From NCBI RefSeq assembly GCF_022201045.2, contig NC_068558.1, positions 47,209,001-47,273,000 of the forward strand: 64,000 nt of DNA. The letters are read 5' to 3'. This document shows, one piece after another, positions 1 to 11,832 of the stretch (positions are counted from its first letter, which is position 1; each line of letters starts with the position of its first letter). A model generated the notes under the pieces. It made no database searches, had not been told where the DNA came from, and was given only the letters and a program-made list of their open reading frames with translations. Made by a program: the position numbers and the translations under genes. Origin of the DNA: Citrus sinensis. Lineage: Eukaryota > Streptophyta > Magnoliopsida > Sapindales > Rutaceae.

Positions 1-264
1 CACTGAATAATTTAGATCAAATTATTTATAAAAAGATCAGCAAGATGGTTTCTGCTACTTTCGTCACAGTGAAAAAATAATGTATGAATGTTATTCTTAA
101 GTAGTTGGCCTGCTAGGTGTGCAAGTTAGCTTAAAGATTTAGCAGGATAAAAAAATTAACTGGAATCACATCAACTAAAACAACCTTAACAACAAATCGA
201 AAGTTCAAAATTTTCTGTCCATTGTCAAAAGAATTATTTAATTATAGTAGTGGTAAATATATAC

Positions 265-3200
265 CTTTTTGTCATAGCATCTATCTTTCCGCTTGAGCCG
301 GAATTTTGTCAAAGCTGCATCCCTTTGGCTGGAGTGACGAGCACTAATGCCATTGAATCTGTCATGAATGAATAGAGTACAACCATTGAGGTTCTGTGGA
401 ACTGTCCCAGTCCCACTTGCCTTTGCTGAAGAGGAATTTCTGTCAATTCTACTGTATGTTCCACTACTACTGTTGTTAGCCAGACCATTGCATAGACCAC
501 TATTGGAGCTCTGATTGCCTGCTGGGGAACCATGTCTCAACTGTTCCAAAGGCCGCCCTTTGCTCTGCTCACACACAGTTTGGTCAACAGAATTATGGTT
601 AATTTCACCCGTCCGTCCGTAAACTTGTTCCGAGTCATGAACATCAGGGTTGGAATGAACAGAGGCACTTATAGGAAAACGATGGTGTTCTTTCTGGTGG
701 GAGGAGTTTGGACTCCATGCAGGTTGTAAACCTGACTTTGTGTAGAATATGGATGGAAAAATGTGACTATACCCTGCAAAAATATTATCAAACCGTACCC
801 CTGGGACCGGAATGAACCCAAGATGAGGCCCTGCAAATGCTACTGCAGCTTGTTCTGATTGACCCATGACCAGAGATGTCATATTTTCCCGACTGTTACT
901 TGAAGTGGCACAACATGGTTGGAAGCCACCAGTGGCATTTTCAGAGAGCTGATTGGACAAAATTTCATCAGATTTACTTGAACCATCCTTCAATTCAGCA
1001 GAATTACTGGTAGGAGTAGGACATGCCTTACTATTGTTATACCTGCAAACACGAACTTGGGGATCAGAAATTCAGAGCAAAGAAACAACTCCAAGAATAG
1101 TGACACAAGCAGATGAAAATCATCCTAAATCAAATTCCATAAAATTCACTGAAGAAAACAATAATCAATTGGGTAAACAGCAACGCAATATCTTGTAATA
1201 TTGCTGGTTAGTGTTAGAAATGTATTATTCCATGGAGCAGAACAACACTTCAACAAGAAGTGATGAAAACAGATGAAATCATCTCTAATTCAAATTTCAT
1301 CATGCAATATTTGACTGAGAACTATTAACAAATATCATGTAAAATGTAAATCTAGTCCTTAACCTTTAGGGAACTGCAAATTTCAGGTTTTGTTCCCTCT
1401 GGTTTAGTACAAGCCGGATGCTTGGCAAACAAAACATTGAATAGAGATCAAGTCAGTTAACTTGGATAATTTCTCTACTCGGAGCTGAGCAGCACCGTTT
1501 TGCAAAAGAAACCCACATCCATTACGCAGATCAAGGCGATACTCATTATAGATACAACTACATAATTGATGTTCTCTAAACAGAACTCTCAACAGATTTT
1601 TTATCCCTGAATACAGTTATACATAAGGCCTTTGCAGCATAACTATTGGGAACATCCCTTGACCTCTGTCACCCTAGGGCAGCCCACCACTGCATTCACG
1701 AACACCTCTATTGACATATTCATAGCCCGAACAATACTACCGGTACCATCAACGAGACATCGATACCTAATCTTCAGATTTTCCAGATAAGATAGCTATT
1801 GAATAAGGCTTCATTACACCTGAATTAAATGTATCACATTAAGGGGGCGGGGGGGGGGGGGGGGGGGGGTGTTGACGTTATTTGATGGAAATCAAAATAG
1901 AAAAGAACATAGAACTGCACTTTTAATTCTAAATTGAAATTTAAGAAACCAAACCATTAGTGTGTAGGTTCCTTCCAAAACTTCTCAAAATGAAGTTCAG
2001 CAATGAAATAAGTAAAAGGAAAGGGAAAAGGCAAACTCACCACAAAAAGGCTGAGGCTGCAGAGTGGTTGAGGGTATGTCTCTCATCATTACCTTGGTCA
2101 TTTGAGGTACTGGGAAAAGATTTTCTTAAAGAAAGTTCTAAATGGGGAGAAAATTCACACTTCTTCGTGCGATCGTTTAGAGTAGATAGTTTATCCGGGA
2201 TGCCATCATTTGGAGTGGATAATTTATCAGGGACCTCTTGATGATTATCAAATGTGCCAATCAAGTCAATAGCTCCACTGGAAGGTTCAATCAGCTCATC
2301 GTTGCAGCCATGGATCCCATAGGTAATATCAGCATTTATTCTGTCATTTTTGGGTCCCTCACCTTCACCCTGAGGCATTGTTTTAACACAGCCATAATCT
2401 TCTTCCAGTCTCAAAGCATCATCACATTGTGCAACCTCTGATCCTGATCTATTTAACTTTTCTGAAACTATTAGCTCGTCAGATGCCCCTATAGTTGATC
2501 CTCCCAAGACACAAAACAAATATTCCATAGAATCATTAAAAAGAAGAAAACTTGAGAAAATGTAAAAGCAGAAATAAGATAATGTAATATACCTCCAGTT
2601 TTACTCTCCGGCATCAATGATTCTGTCTCCAGTTTTGCACACTCATTTTGCTTTTCCATGTCTGTACTACAGGTATTAGAAGCACTCCTACACTTCAGTT
2701 GTGAAAGACCCTGCATATTTTGCACATATGCACTCTCAGCTTCCAAGTAAGGCGATGAGGTACATGAGCTCTGCACAAGAGTGGCAAAACATGCAGGCTC
2801 AATGTGAAACTTCATAAGCCAACCTAATATGGGAAAAGTAATTCTCCGCAAGCTATAAGTGGCCTCACATATCATTCATTCATCAAGGGTCCTGGATACA
2901 TGTTTTCTAACAACTTATTACTTTTCATGTAGATTGTACAACCAGTGCAATAAGAACACGAAAATGATAACATTTCAATTGACACTTAGCTAGTAGTAAA
3001 GATAATTCTACTACGACTCTCTTTGGCTGTTGCACAATCAGATGAGACTGAGATCTGACAAATTGATAGAAGTTACCATAAAATCAGGATAAGATACTGA
3101 TATTTTTCTTTCACAGCACAGACAGTGCAATGGTTCAAGCAGAAGAAAATGCCTCGTACCATCACAACAGCAACTAGAGATGAGCTGATACTTACTTGAG

Positions 3201-4498
3201 CATCACTCACTTTCTCACTTCCCTTATTTTTCTGTGATGAAGCTGCATAATCACTGGAATGGCTGCTAGCAATATTGTTTTCAGAAATTGCTCCACCTTT
3301 ATGATACACGTCGTGTAAATTTTGAGGAACATGTCCGCCGAGCAGCTGATAAACAGAAAAAGAGAAGAGAGAGAAAGAAAACAAGTTTCACTAAGCTGTA
3401 TGTGTATTAGAACCAAAAAAAAAAAGAAGGGATTGCAGGAAGCAGAAATATTAATGCATACACTATGTCTTCTCCAAACGTGTTGCCACAAGTTCCTCAG
3501 CTCATTCCTCCTAACAGGCTTGATGAGAAAGTCAGCTGCACCTTTTAGCATGCACTTTAAAACCATGCTAATTGAATCATGCGATGACATCACTGCACAG
3601 TCAGAAACAGAAACTCTGACATGCTTAGCTTCTTACTAATCAAAGATCAAGTTAGCAAAGCTTACCAACTTACACTTGAGTCAAAGAAACATACTTATGA
3701 CGGGAATGTTTTTGCAAACATCGTGCTCCATGACTAAAGTAAGAAGCGCAAATCCAGATATTGATGGCAACTCCACCTCAGTTAATACAAGGTCTATGCT
3801 ATGAGGCCTGCACTTCAAAGTCTCCCATGCCGCTAAGCCATCAGGAACTGCAGCAACTGCTTTGATAAAGACATACATGCATGCCCTCATAAGTTTAATT
3901 CTTATTTCCAATATCTATGACATTAAAGATATTTATGTAGGGATAAATTTCAACATTTGAAAGGAGAAAACAAGATACAGACACCACCAAAAGGGGGGGG
4001 AAAAAAAGAAGTCCTATAATCCCCTAAATTAAAACAGAGGCCTAGCTGCAGAGGGCTTTGTTCTTCATTTACCAGCCAGTTGCGAGTGCAAGTAGCCTCG
4101 TAGGGAAGTGGTTCCTTCCAATTCCACCAATCTAACAATTTAACATCATACTGAACCCTAAATAACAGTTGTTAACAAATTATCCAAATCAAAAAGAAAA
4201 AAAAAGTTACTCACTGACCCAGCCAAAAAAAAAAAAGGCACCAAAACAGAATTTAAAAATAAAAATGGAATAAAAAAGAAGAAGAAGAAGAAGAAGAAAA
4301 ACCTCTGTAACCGCATTTTCTAAGAAGAGCAGAGATAATCTGACGTGTAGAATCATCAGCTTCGACCAATAGAACTCTAAGAACCATTCTTGGAAGGAAG
4401 CTTTCCCACCTGGTCCTAACCACCTCTGAGGATCCATCTTTCTCAGTTTCCAACTCAATGTCCATTCCTCCTTCACTACTCACCACCACTTCGCCCAT
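265..4498 (-). CDS. APRR9: Pseudo-response regulator of the PRR5/PRR9 clade (circadian clock), 3' end off window
   Basis: Nuclear transcriptional repressor of the plant circadian clock. Coding exons, 5' to 3': 4498-4303, 3856-3695, 3592-3462, 3345-3196, 2770-2593, 2500-2041, 1042-265. All junctions are GT-AG, phases agree, and they give 685 codons. Residues about 40-155 form a receiver-like domain ([15 protein letters not shown], then [14 protein letters not shown] and WQHVWRRHS). The phosphoacceptor Asp is replaced by Glu at about residue 92 (LVLTEVELP), the hallmark of pseudo-receivers. The middle is low-complexity and ends with the LNHSAASAF motif. The last exon carries the start of the CCT domain ([17 protein letters not shown]); the rest must lie left of position 1, since 1-258 reads as intron. 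The start is the ATG giving MGEVVVSS; an in-frame ATG at 4504 adds two residues. PRR5 and PRR9 are hard to separate here, so the symbol is tentative. Confidence 0.92.
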
Positions 4499-4775
4499 TT
4501 TCATTAACCCTGTTTTTTCCACCACAACCAAAACTAGCAATAATCAATCGCTCTTGGTGTAGAAGGAAAAAAGAACTTAACCAAACCAAAAAGAATAATG
4601 TTGTTTTGTAAAATTATCCAATTAACCTCATTGCCTTAGCAAATTTCTGATATTCTCTTCTCTTTCTAGCGCTTATAGCTTAAAGCTTACACTGATAGTC
4701 AAGACTCGAGCAAATTCCACAAAACCGCCTCTTAATTTGATATCCGACTTTCGTTCACAGCCGCGAAAACGCAAT

Positions 4776-4784
4776 AAAATATCT
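4776..4784 (+). promoter_or_regulatory. Evening element AAAATATCT
   Basis: Exact 9-bp evening element, 278 bp upstream of the PRR start codon. The family motif is bound by CCA1/LHY/RVE-type MYB proteins and is common in PRR promoters. Function here is inferred from sequence and position. Confidence 0.7.
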
Positions 4785-4858
4785 ACTACTTGGATTGTTA
4801 CTCTCTCTCTCTCTATCAGAGAAGGATCAAAATGTGGGCCGCCATTGGCTTCTCGTTT

Positions 4859-4864
4859 CACGTG
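4859..4864. promoter_or_regulatory. G-box CACGTG
   Basis: Perfect palindromic G-box between the two evening elements. It is a binding site type for bHLH (PIF) and bZIP (HY5) light-signalling factors. Position supports a role in PRR expression; binding is inferred. Confidence 0.55.
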
Positions 4865-4959
4865 CCGAGCTGGCGAAATTTGTGCCTCTGTTTTTGATTT
4901 CATGTGCGTGGGTGCAGATGATGTGTTCTAGTGCACGTATGGGTTTCGGGACCCACCGA

Positions 4960-4965
4960 CACGTG
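4960..4965. promoter_or_regulatory. Second G-box CACGTG
   Basis: A perfect G-box within the motif ACACGTGT, 32 bp left of the distal evening element. Further ACGT cores follow nearby, at about 5013 (CCACGTCGG) and 5073 (ACGTGGCG). Confidence 0.55.
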
Positions 4966-4991
4966 TTGGGCAGGATTAATGTCCTTGACGA

Positions 4992-5000
4992 AGATATTTT
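4992..5000 (-). promoter_or_regulatory. Second evening element, opposite strand
   Basis: An exact AAAATATCT on the minus strand, about 500 bp upstream of the PRR start codon. It reads in the gene's own direction, whereas the copy at 4776 is inverted. Confidence 0.65.
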
Positions 5001-7302
5001 CATTTCAACGCCACGTCGGCATCACAAACACCACACTCGGTATCCTTATTTCCTGTGGTCTCTGAGGCTGAAACGTGGCGAACTCTTTGTGCCTTTTTTT
5101 TTTTTTTTGAGAAGAAAGTATGCCTTTCAATAGATTATCTGGAAAACAAATACATGATGTCTGTTGGAAATTCATTCTTTGTGCCTTTTAACTTTATTCA
5201 AGTGCTGAATTTTTTTTTTTAATCATCTATCTTTGAACCCTAAGATAACAACTTAAACAAATTTTGGATTGATTTAGAGTGGAATGCTGCTTAATTCCGT
5301 TTATTTCAATCTAAACCTTTCAAAGGAAAAATAAAGAAAGAAAGAGCACACGTCAAATTAATGTGGTCACATGTTTTGCATGGCCAAAATGAACCCATAC
5401 TAAAGTATAAATGGCAGCATTATTATTATTATTATTATTATTATAAGTGACCACCACAAAAAAAAAAAAAAATGGCGGCATTATTACAAGCAAAGGAAAA
5501 ATTAATTTTGGTATGCAAGCAATGGACTTCCAAGCCTAAAGATCCTTTCGGCCAAATCGAGGAAGTGATCAAGTAGCCCAACTGCCCCAGCAAGATTTAT
5601 AGAGAGCTCATGTTTTAGGCACGTGTGGGTATTCGCGATCCATTTGCAATGATAGTTCTTGCATAACAAAATCTTTTGTTATGCACGTTTGTTTTTCTTA
5701 TATTTGATATCTAAATAAATTTAAATTAAATTGAATTTTAAATAAAATTAAATATGTGAATTTAAGTGGTATTTTTATTTTTTTTATTTGAATAGATAAA
5801 AATAACTACTAAGCTATTTTTAATTTAAAATATATGAAAGTAAATATTTTTATATTTGTACCCTTACAAATTATAAATGTTAAATAAATAATAAAAATTT
5901 CGAAAACATGAATAAGATAATATATTATCATAATAAAAATTATGTTCAATTAAATACAACTCTTTAATACTCTAAATTAGTATATGTTAATTGATTTTAT
6001 TGTAGTTAATACTCTTTAATACTCAATGGCTCTTGATTTTATATAAAAAAATATTCATAAAGACTATAAAGATAAATAATGCTAATTTGAAGAAAAATAA
6101 AAAGATAAAAGTAACAATAGTTTACTGCTCTATTATCATAGGTTATAGAGATGGATCATAATGCTAATTAGTAAATTTTATTTAGGTAAATATGAAAATT
6201 AATCAATTAGAAAGGATATTTTGGATAATATCTTATAGTGATATCATTCAGACTTTTAGATTAAGTGAAAAAGCTAAATAAATTGACTTAATAACTTTGT
6301 GACTAAATTTTTTCATTAAGTTAAAAAAATAAACAAAATTAATGATTTAACTAATTGAAATTAAGTAAATTAAGTTATTAAGTAAAAAAACAAACAAACA
6401 AACCTCAAGTGTAATTATATTTTCCTCAAAAAAGGTTATATACACTTGAGAAGTGTTAAAGTTTTACTTTGAAAATCTAAAATAAATTATTGTTGTTGTT
6501 GTCGCTGTCGCCATCTTCCTAAAATTCCGATCTTAGGAGCTTGATGAATTTATACTATAGCATATCATAAAGGTTTATTGAGAATAATATAAAAAATTTA
6601 CAATTCGTTAAAATGAATTATATTTTGACATCTAAAGGTATATCTATGTTTACATATATTTGGAGAGATATATTAATCCTCACATTTTTTTAAAGAATAG
6701 TCTTTTTAATTAAATTTTGAGTAAGAGAACTTGAATTTTATGTTGTTAAAAAGCTGAGATAGCCTAATTGACTTTAAAAAAAAAAATTTAAACCATGTTC
6801 GGTATAATTTTACAGGTGTAGCACAATTTTATTATACTTATAAACTTTGGACACATCAATTAGTTTGAGAATTCTTCAAAAAATATTTGTAACGGTATAA
6901 ATTTTATTTAATTTGTTTTCCTATTATGTTGTATTTACTATGTTTAATTACAAGAATTTTATTTAGGAATAAAAAACTACTTTTTAAATTTGAATTTTTT
7001 TTAATAAAGAAAATTTTTTTATATTGTACAAATAAAATAAATTTAAAAAAAGAGAAAATATAAATAAAATTAGTTCTTTTATATTTATCGTTGAATAGAA
7101 TTGTAATATATAGTTGGAGTTTTACTAAACTGATAGTCCAACTCCAATTATAATGTTTGCGACAATATCCGAGCCCAATTCGTATTCGGAGCTCCGTATG
7201 CTGAGCCTGAGCCAACTGGGGCCACCAAACCAAGTTGCAATTCTGCTGCCAATTTGCTGTTGTTGAGCCTTGGCCGGCTACACCTGAGAATCGCAAAAAA
7301 AA

Positions 7303-8715
7303 ATGTACCAACGAGCATTTCTTCGTTCATCCAAAATCGTCACAACGGTAACTGGAGCAGTCACCTTCCCGCCAAAAACTCCATCACTCATCTTCTGCTA
7401 CTCCTCATCTTCCCAAGAATCACCATCCTCACCAGAGCAACAACAAGAATCTTCCATTTCAAATTCCAAATCTCCAATCGGGTCTCCATGTCGAGTCCAA
7501 AAACTGATAGCCTCCCAATCAGACCCTCTCTTAGCCAAAGAAATCTTCGATTACGCCTCTCGCCAACCCAATTTCCGCCACTCCAATTCTACGTATCTCA
7601 TTCTCATCCTCAAACTCGGCCGCGCTAAATACTTCTCTCTCATTGATGATATTCTCATTACCCTCAAGTCCGAACACTACCCTGTCACCCCCAGTCTTTT
7701 CACTTACTTAATAAAAATATACGCAGAATCCAATTTGCCTGATAGAGCTCTCAAAACATTTCGCTCAATGCTTGAGTTCAACTGTAAGCCTTTACCCAAG
7801 CAGTTAAATCGCATTCTTGAACTCCTTGTCACTCACCGGAACTATCTCCGGCCCGCTTTTGATTTATTCAAGAGTGCTCATAAACACGGTGTTTTGCCCA
7901 ATACTAAATCCTACAACATCATGATGCGTGCGTTTTGTTTTAACGGGGATATAAGTATCGCCTACACGTTGTTTAACAAAATGTTTGAGAGAGGTGTTAT
8001 GCCTGATGTCGAGTCGTATCGGATTTTGATGCAGGGTTTGTGTAGGAAGAGTCAGGTGAATAGAGCAGTTGATTTGTTGGAGGATATGTTGAATAAAGGA
8101 TTTGTACCAGATACCTTGAGTTATACTACTTTGTTGAATAGTTTGTGTAGGAAGAAGAAGCTCCGGGAGGCTTACAAGCTTCTTTGTAGAATGAAAGTTA
8201 AAGGGTGCAATCCTGATATTGTTCATTATAATACAGTCGTGTTGGGGTTCTGTAGAGAAGGGCGTGCCATCGATGCTTGTAAGGTTCTTGAAGATATGCC
8301 ATCAAATGGGTGCTTGCCAAATTTGGTGTCTTATAGAACCTTGGTTGGTGGGTTATGTGATCAAGGGATGTTTGATGTGGCTAAGAAATACATGCAGTTG
8401 ATGATATCAAAGGGTTTTTCCCCACATTTTTCGGTTTCTCATGCTTTGATCAAGGGGTTTTGCAACGTTGGTAAGGTTGATGAGGCTTGTGGAGTGCTAG
8501 AGGAATTGCTTAAGGCTGGGGAAGCCCCGCATGAGGATACTTGGGTGATGATTGTTCCGCAGATTTGTGCAGGTGAGGAGATGGAGAAATTAGGGGAAGT
8601 ATTGAACGAGATTGTGAAGGTGGAAATAAAGGGTGACACAAGGATAGTGGAGGCTGGAATTGGTTTAGAGGATTACTTGATTGGGAAGACAAGATCTAGA
8701 CCAAGGAGAACTTAA
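7303..8715 (+). CDS. P-class pentatricopeptide repeat protein, probably mitochondrial (At4g01400-like)
   Basis: Single-exon gene for 470 residues. The N-terminus (MYQRAFLRSSK, then Ser/Thr/Pro-rich to about residue 65) looks like an organelle targeting peptide. From about residue 80 there are eight to nine 35-residue PPR units of the plain P type. Examples are SYNIMMRAFCFNGDISIAY, SYRILMQGLCRKSQVNRAV, SYTTLLNSLCRKKKLREAY and HYNTVVLGFCREGRAIDAC. No E, DYW or SMR domain follows. P-class PPR proteins bind organellar RNA to stabilise it or help splicing or translation; the target is unknown. The basic tail ends TRSRPRRT. Its neighbour COG4 is also, as I recall, the neighbour of At4g01400 in Arabidopsis, which supports the assignment. 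The ATG is the first in frame. Confidence 0.9.
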   Translation: MYQRAFLRSSKIVTTVTGAVTFPPKTPSLIFCYSSSSQESPSSPEQQQESSISNSKSPIGSPCRVQKLIASQSDPLLAKEIFDYASRQPNFRHSNSTYLILILKLGRAKYFSLIDDILITLKSEHYPVTPSLFTYLIKIYAESNLPDRALKTFRSMLEFNCKPLPKQLNRILELLVTHRNYLRPAFDLFKSAHKHGVLPNTKSYNIMMRAFCFNGDISIAYTLFNKMFERGVMPDVESYRILMQGLCRKSQVNRAVDLLEDMLNKGFVPDTLSYTTLLNSLCRKKKLREAYKLLCRMKVKGCNPDIVHYNTVVLGFCREGRAIDACKVLEDMPSNGCLPNLVSYRTLVGGLCDQGMFDVAKKYMQLMISKGFSPHFSVSHALIKGFCNVGKVDEACGVLEELLKAGEAPHEDTWVMIVPQICAGEEMEKLGEVLNEIVKVEIKGDTRIVEAGIGLEDYLIGKTRSRPRRT

Positions 8716-10638
8716 AACATGTTTGATGTATAGCCGACTCACTTTTACTTTACCACCTGAGGCAGCTTCAGATTCTTATTCCACTATTTTGTCAAACTTA
8801 TCATTTTGTCTTCCGTCTTCTGTATATAACAACCATCTCATGTTGCTCAATTTTGTGAGTAATTGAAATTTTTTAACAAATATATATCGACATGTTTGTT
8901 CTTTGTTGTGGCTTGAGCAATTCGAATGCCTGCAGGTCCCAATTGCCGTCCATTTTTTTGTTTATCTTTGGCTTAGAGATATAACTATTTTTTTCCACCG
9001 TTTTAGGATTACCTTCAGAAATTGTGTTTACTGTTTAGGATGATACTCCATTCGTACATGGGCTTCCTAAGATTGATTGTTCATATGTTCGTGGTGGCGC
9101 ACATGATAATTACCGCCACGTTTGGGTTACAAGCCACGAAAATGTCACTTGAAAGCAGTGAAATAGAAGCTCTTTTTGATCCTCTTATCATAAAGATGAA
9201 AGGATCTTCGATCTACGGCCCGTATCCACGTTGAAGAAAGTAGGAAACCAACATTCACTGGTTATCAATTTACCTATTTCAGATGACTGATGGCTAGGAC
9301 CTTCAGTAGCTACGGCGCACCACAATTGTCAAATCTATGAAACTTCACAAGGAAAAGTACCACACCAGGTATGGGATCTTCAGAATGTAGCAATGACATC
9401 TGATCAAAGTTCAGTAGGAAGAGGCCCTTGGAGCTTGAATATTAGTATCAATAGTTCGTAGAGATTGTAGTTGCTAAAATTTTATCGGATAAAAAACCAG
9501 CAATATTTTCACTTGCTAAAAGTCAACAAACTTGATGACATTTTTACATTCCTTAACTATGATGGTAAACACAGAGGCAGATGAGGGTAGGCAATTGATC
9601 CCGATGAACATTTATTTTTTACTTTAAATTTGTGCGTGTATATATATAGACAAACACAGTTAGTTACATAACTGCCCCCAATAGGATATAAGTAATATAA
9701 TTTTTTGTTAAATTTTTTATTTTATTATCGCATTGCCCCTATGAACTAATTTTCCGGCACTGCAATATATTGTGTGCCTACGGAAAGTAGGCTACATTGA
9801 GATTACAGAATCCTTAATCAACTCATGCATGCATCAACTTGGTGTTTACTGATTCTGCAACTCCAAGAACATAGCATCGAACTTGCAATGATAAGCCAGC
9901 CCCGAGAAATGACTTAAGAGTTACATTTTTAAAAGCCCGAGCTTAAGTACATATAACAACATTGCCAAATTGATTCTGTAAGTGTGACTTATCTATCCAT
10001 AAAATACATTCTTTTTAGTTAAAAAGTGCTAAGATGAAAATAGACATGCAGGTCATAGGTACATGTAGCCCTTATCTAAGAAAGCTCAGATAAATCGTCC
10101 TTGAATGCGGAATATATCATTGTCATCATAAATTTGAAAATGGCACCAGATGGGAGAAATAATACCTACACTTCAGGCTTTAGAAGAATGATAGCTGCCA
10201 ATGCTTTCATTATTTGATCTCTCTTTCTCTTCAAAAGCATAAAAGAGACAACTTTGGCCACCCATCTCTGCATTCAAATTCAAAGTTTATGGCTCATGCC
10301 ACCAAAATTGTCATTGATTATGAACACGGAAATGGCAAACTGAAATCAAGCTTCACGATGAGGAATACAGCAACACTTAAAATCACAGACACTTAAATCA
10401 AACTAGTAAACCAAAATCAACCACTACCTGCAACACCTGCACCTCAGTATTTTTAACATAATGTTTACATATGAAAAAGCCTCAGGGACTTCCCAGACAC
10501 AAGATCTTGAATTCTGGTGGGCATTCGTACCCGCTATCCTGCACCACCTTTCAGCCAAGGAGGATACTCCAAGCTAAGCAATTTCTTGTTACTAAAAGAA
10601 GTTTCTTCACTACAAACATGAACCGATCAAAACTGCAA
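8716..10638. other. Intergenic region between convergent PPR and RRM genes
   Basis: Holds the 3' flanks of both genes. A 37-codon coding-like stretch lies at 9039-9152, behind an acceptor-like TTTAG (see findings). A short TA run sits at about 9640. I see no complete gene or element. Confidence 0.55.
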
Positions 10639-11832
10639 TCAAGACTCAGTTCTGTCAACACCTTCTCTAACAATTATTGTCCGACCCCGAAAGTCCTGCA
10701 AGAGGGTTTTGAATAAGTAAAAGAAACAAACAAGACATAGTTAAAAGGAAAGAGTGGTTGGAAGGCAACAGTATGGGACTCAACTGTTCCATTTAAAGAA
10801 AGTGCAGCATCACGTTCTGCGTCAGAAGAGAAGGAAATAAACCCAAAAACTCGGGTGGTTTGTCCTTTACGATCGTGCAACACTCTAGCACTGACCACAG
10901 TCCCAAACCGGCCAAAATGATTTCTCAAATCCTCAGGTTTTACAGCCCAGGAAAGATTGCCAACATATAATTTATGAGGGCTTTCATAGACAAAAATCTT
11001 CTTTGGTGGTGAAATCAATGCCTCAGCATTCCTAGTCCGCGAATTCATATCAATTGAAAATCTCACCCGCATTTCACGTCCACCCACATCCTTCAAAACA
11101 GCGCATAAGTTTAGACAAAGTACTAAGGGAAGACTGAATTAAATAATAAGGGATTGCAAGTTACTAACAGATCCGTCCAATGCAATAATTGCATTTTTTG
11201 CTGAATTGATCGAACCCATTGTCAGGTAACCGCATCCACGACTTATGCCTGTTTCGGGATTCCTCGAAACCTACAATTTAAGCACCAAACATGAGCCAAA
11301 ATCTAGTGATATTATTTGAAAAAGAAAAATCCGCAAGTATTCAGTTAAACTATTAAGTAAGCAAAGTTGCTTATAATAAAAGTATTGATCTCTAATTGAA
11401 TTAACGTTTGTTGAAGGAAAAATTTGGTATGAATAATGGTACCTCAACGGAAAGAACGGTTCCAAAAGGCTTGAACATCTCAAGAAGCTCTGAAATGTCA
11501 AAGCTCCTGGGCAAGTTACACACGTATAACTCACAGGGCCTTGCGCGGCTCCTTGGCTCTTCGACTGAACTGTCGTCGTCCACTTCGTTTCCACCAACAT
11601 TATCCTTGCCGTTAATCTCATCTTCAACTACTACCGCTTCCTCATCTACCACCGCAAGAACTGAGCGAAACCCAGCTGGGTGAGAGCGGGACCAGCAAGA
11701 TGAGAGCTTTGGGTACTGGAAATTAATTAAAGTTGGCAGAGAGGTAAAACCGAATCGTTTTGGTGTAGCTGGAGGAGTAATTTTTGTGAACAGAGAGGAA
11801 GAAGTTGTTAAGAAGCCCGTAGCGGCAGCCAT
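10639..11832 (-). CDS. Chloroplast two-RRM ribonucleoprotein (At1g01080-like, cp33 type)
   Basis: Exons: 11832-11443, 11270-11169, 11090-10785, 10695-10639; 855 nt, 284 residues, all introns phase 0. The N-terminus (MAAATGFLTTSSSLFTK, Ser/Thr-rich, few acids) looks like a plastid transit peptide. An acidic linker (EEAVVVEDEINGKDN) follows, as in plastid cpRNPs. RRM1 starts at CELYVCNLPRSF and has a diverged RNP1 (SRGCGYLTM). RRM2 starts at HKLYVGNLSWAV with RNP1 TRVFGFISF and ends RTIIVREGVDRTES. cpRNPs bind plastid transcripts and aid editing, processing and stability. I chose the ATG at 11832; the frame runs on upstream only through a TTG. The donor after exon 3 (GTTGAG) is weak, but the phase and the RRM ending support it. 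Confidence 0.88.

Larger units (their letters stand above)
4505..7302. other. Intergenic region between divergent PRR and PPR genes
   Basis: The left 600 bp is the PRR promoter and leader, with a CT-repeat near 4801-4814. An ATT microsatellite lies at about 5419-5445. From 5650 the DNA is very AT-rich. A short block at about 6240-6410 starts near ATTCAGACTTTTAGATTAAG and ends in a repeated CAAA tract; it resembles a small MITE, but I could not define ends or a target duplication. No other gene-like signal is visible. Confidence 0.6.

Noticed and set aside
1..258. Search for the last PRR exon (CCT domain end) at the left edge
   Set aside because: No frame on the minus strand gives the expected basic CCT continuation; the segment reads as intron, so the exon is outside the window.
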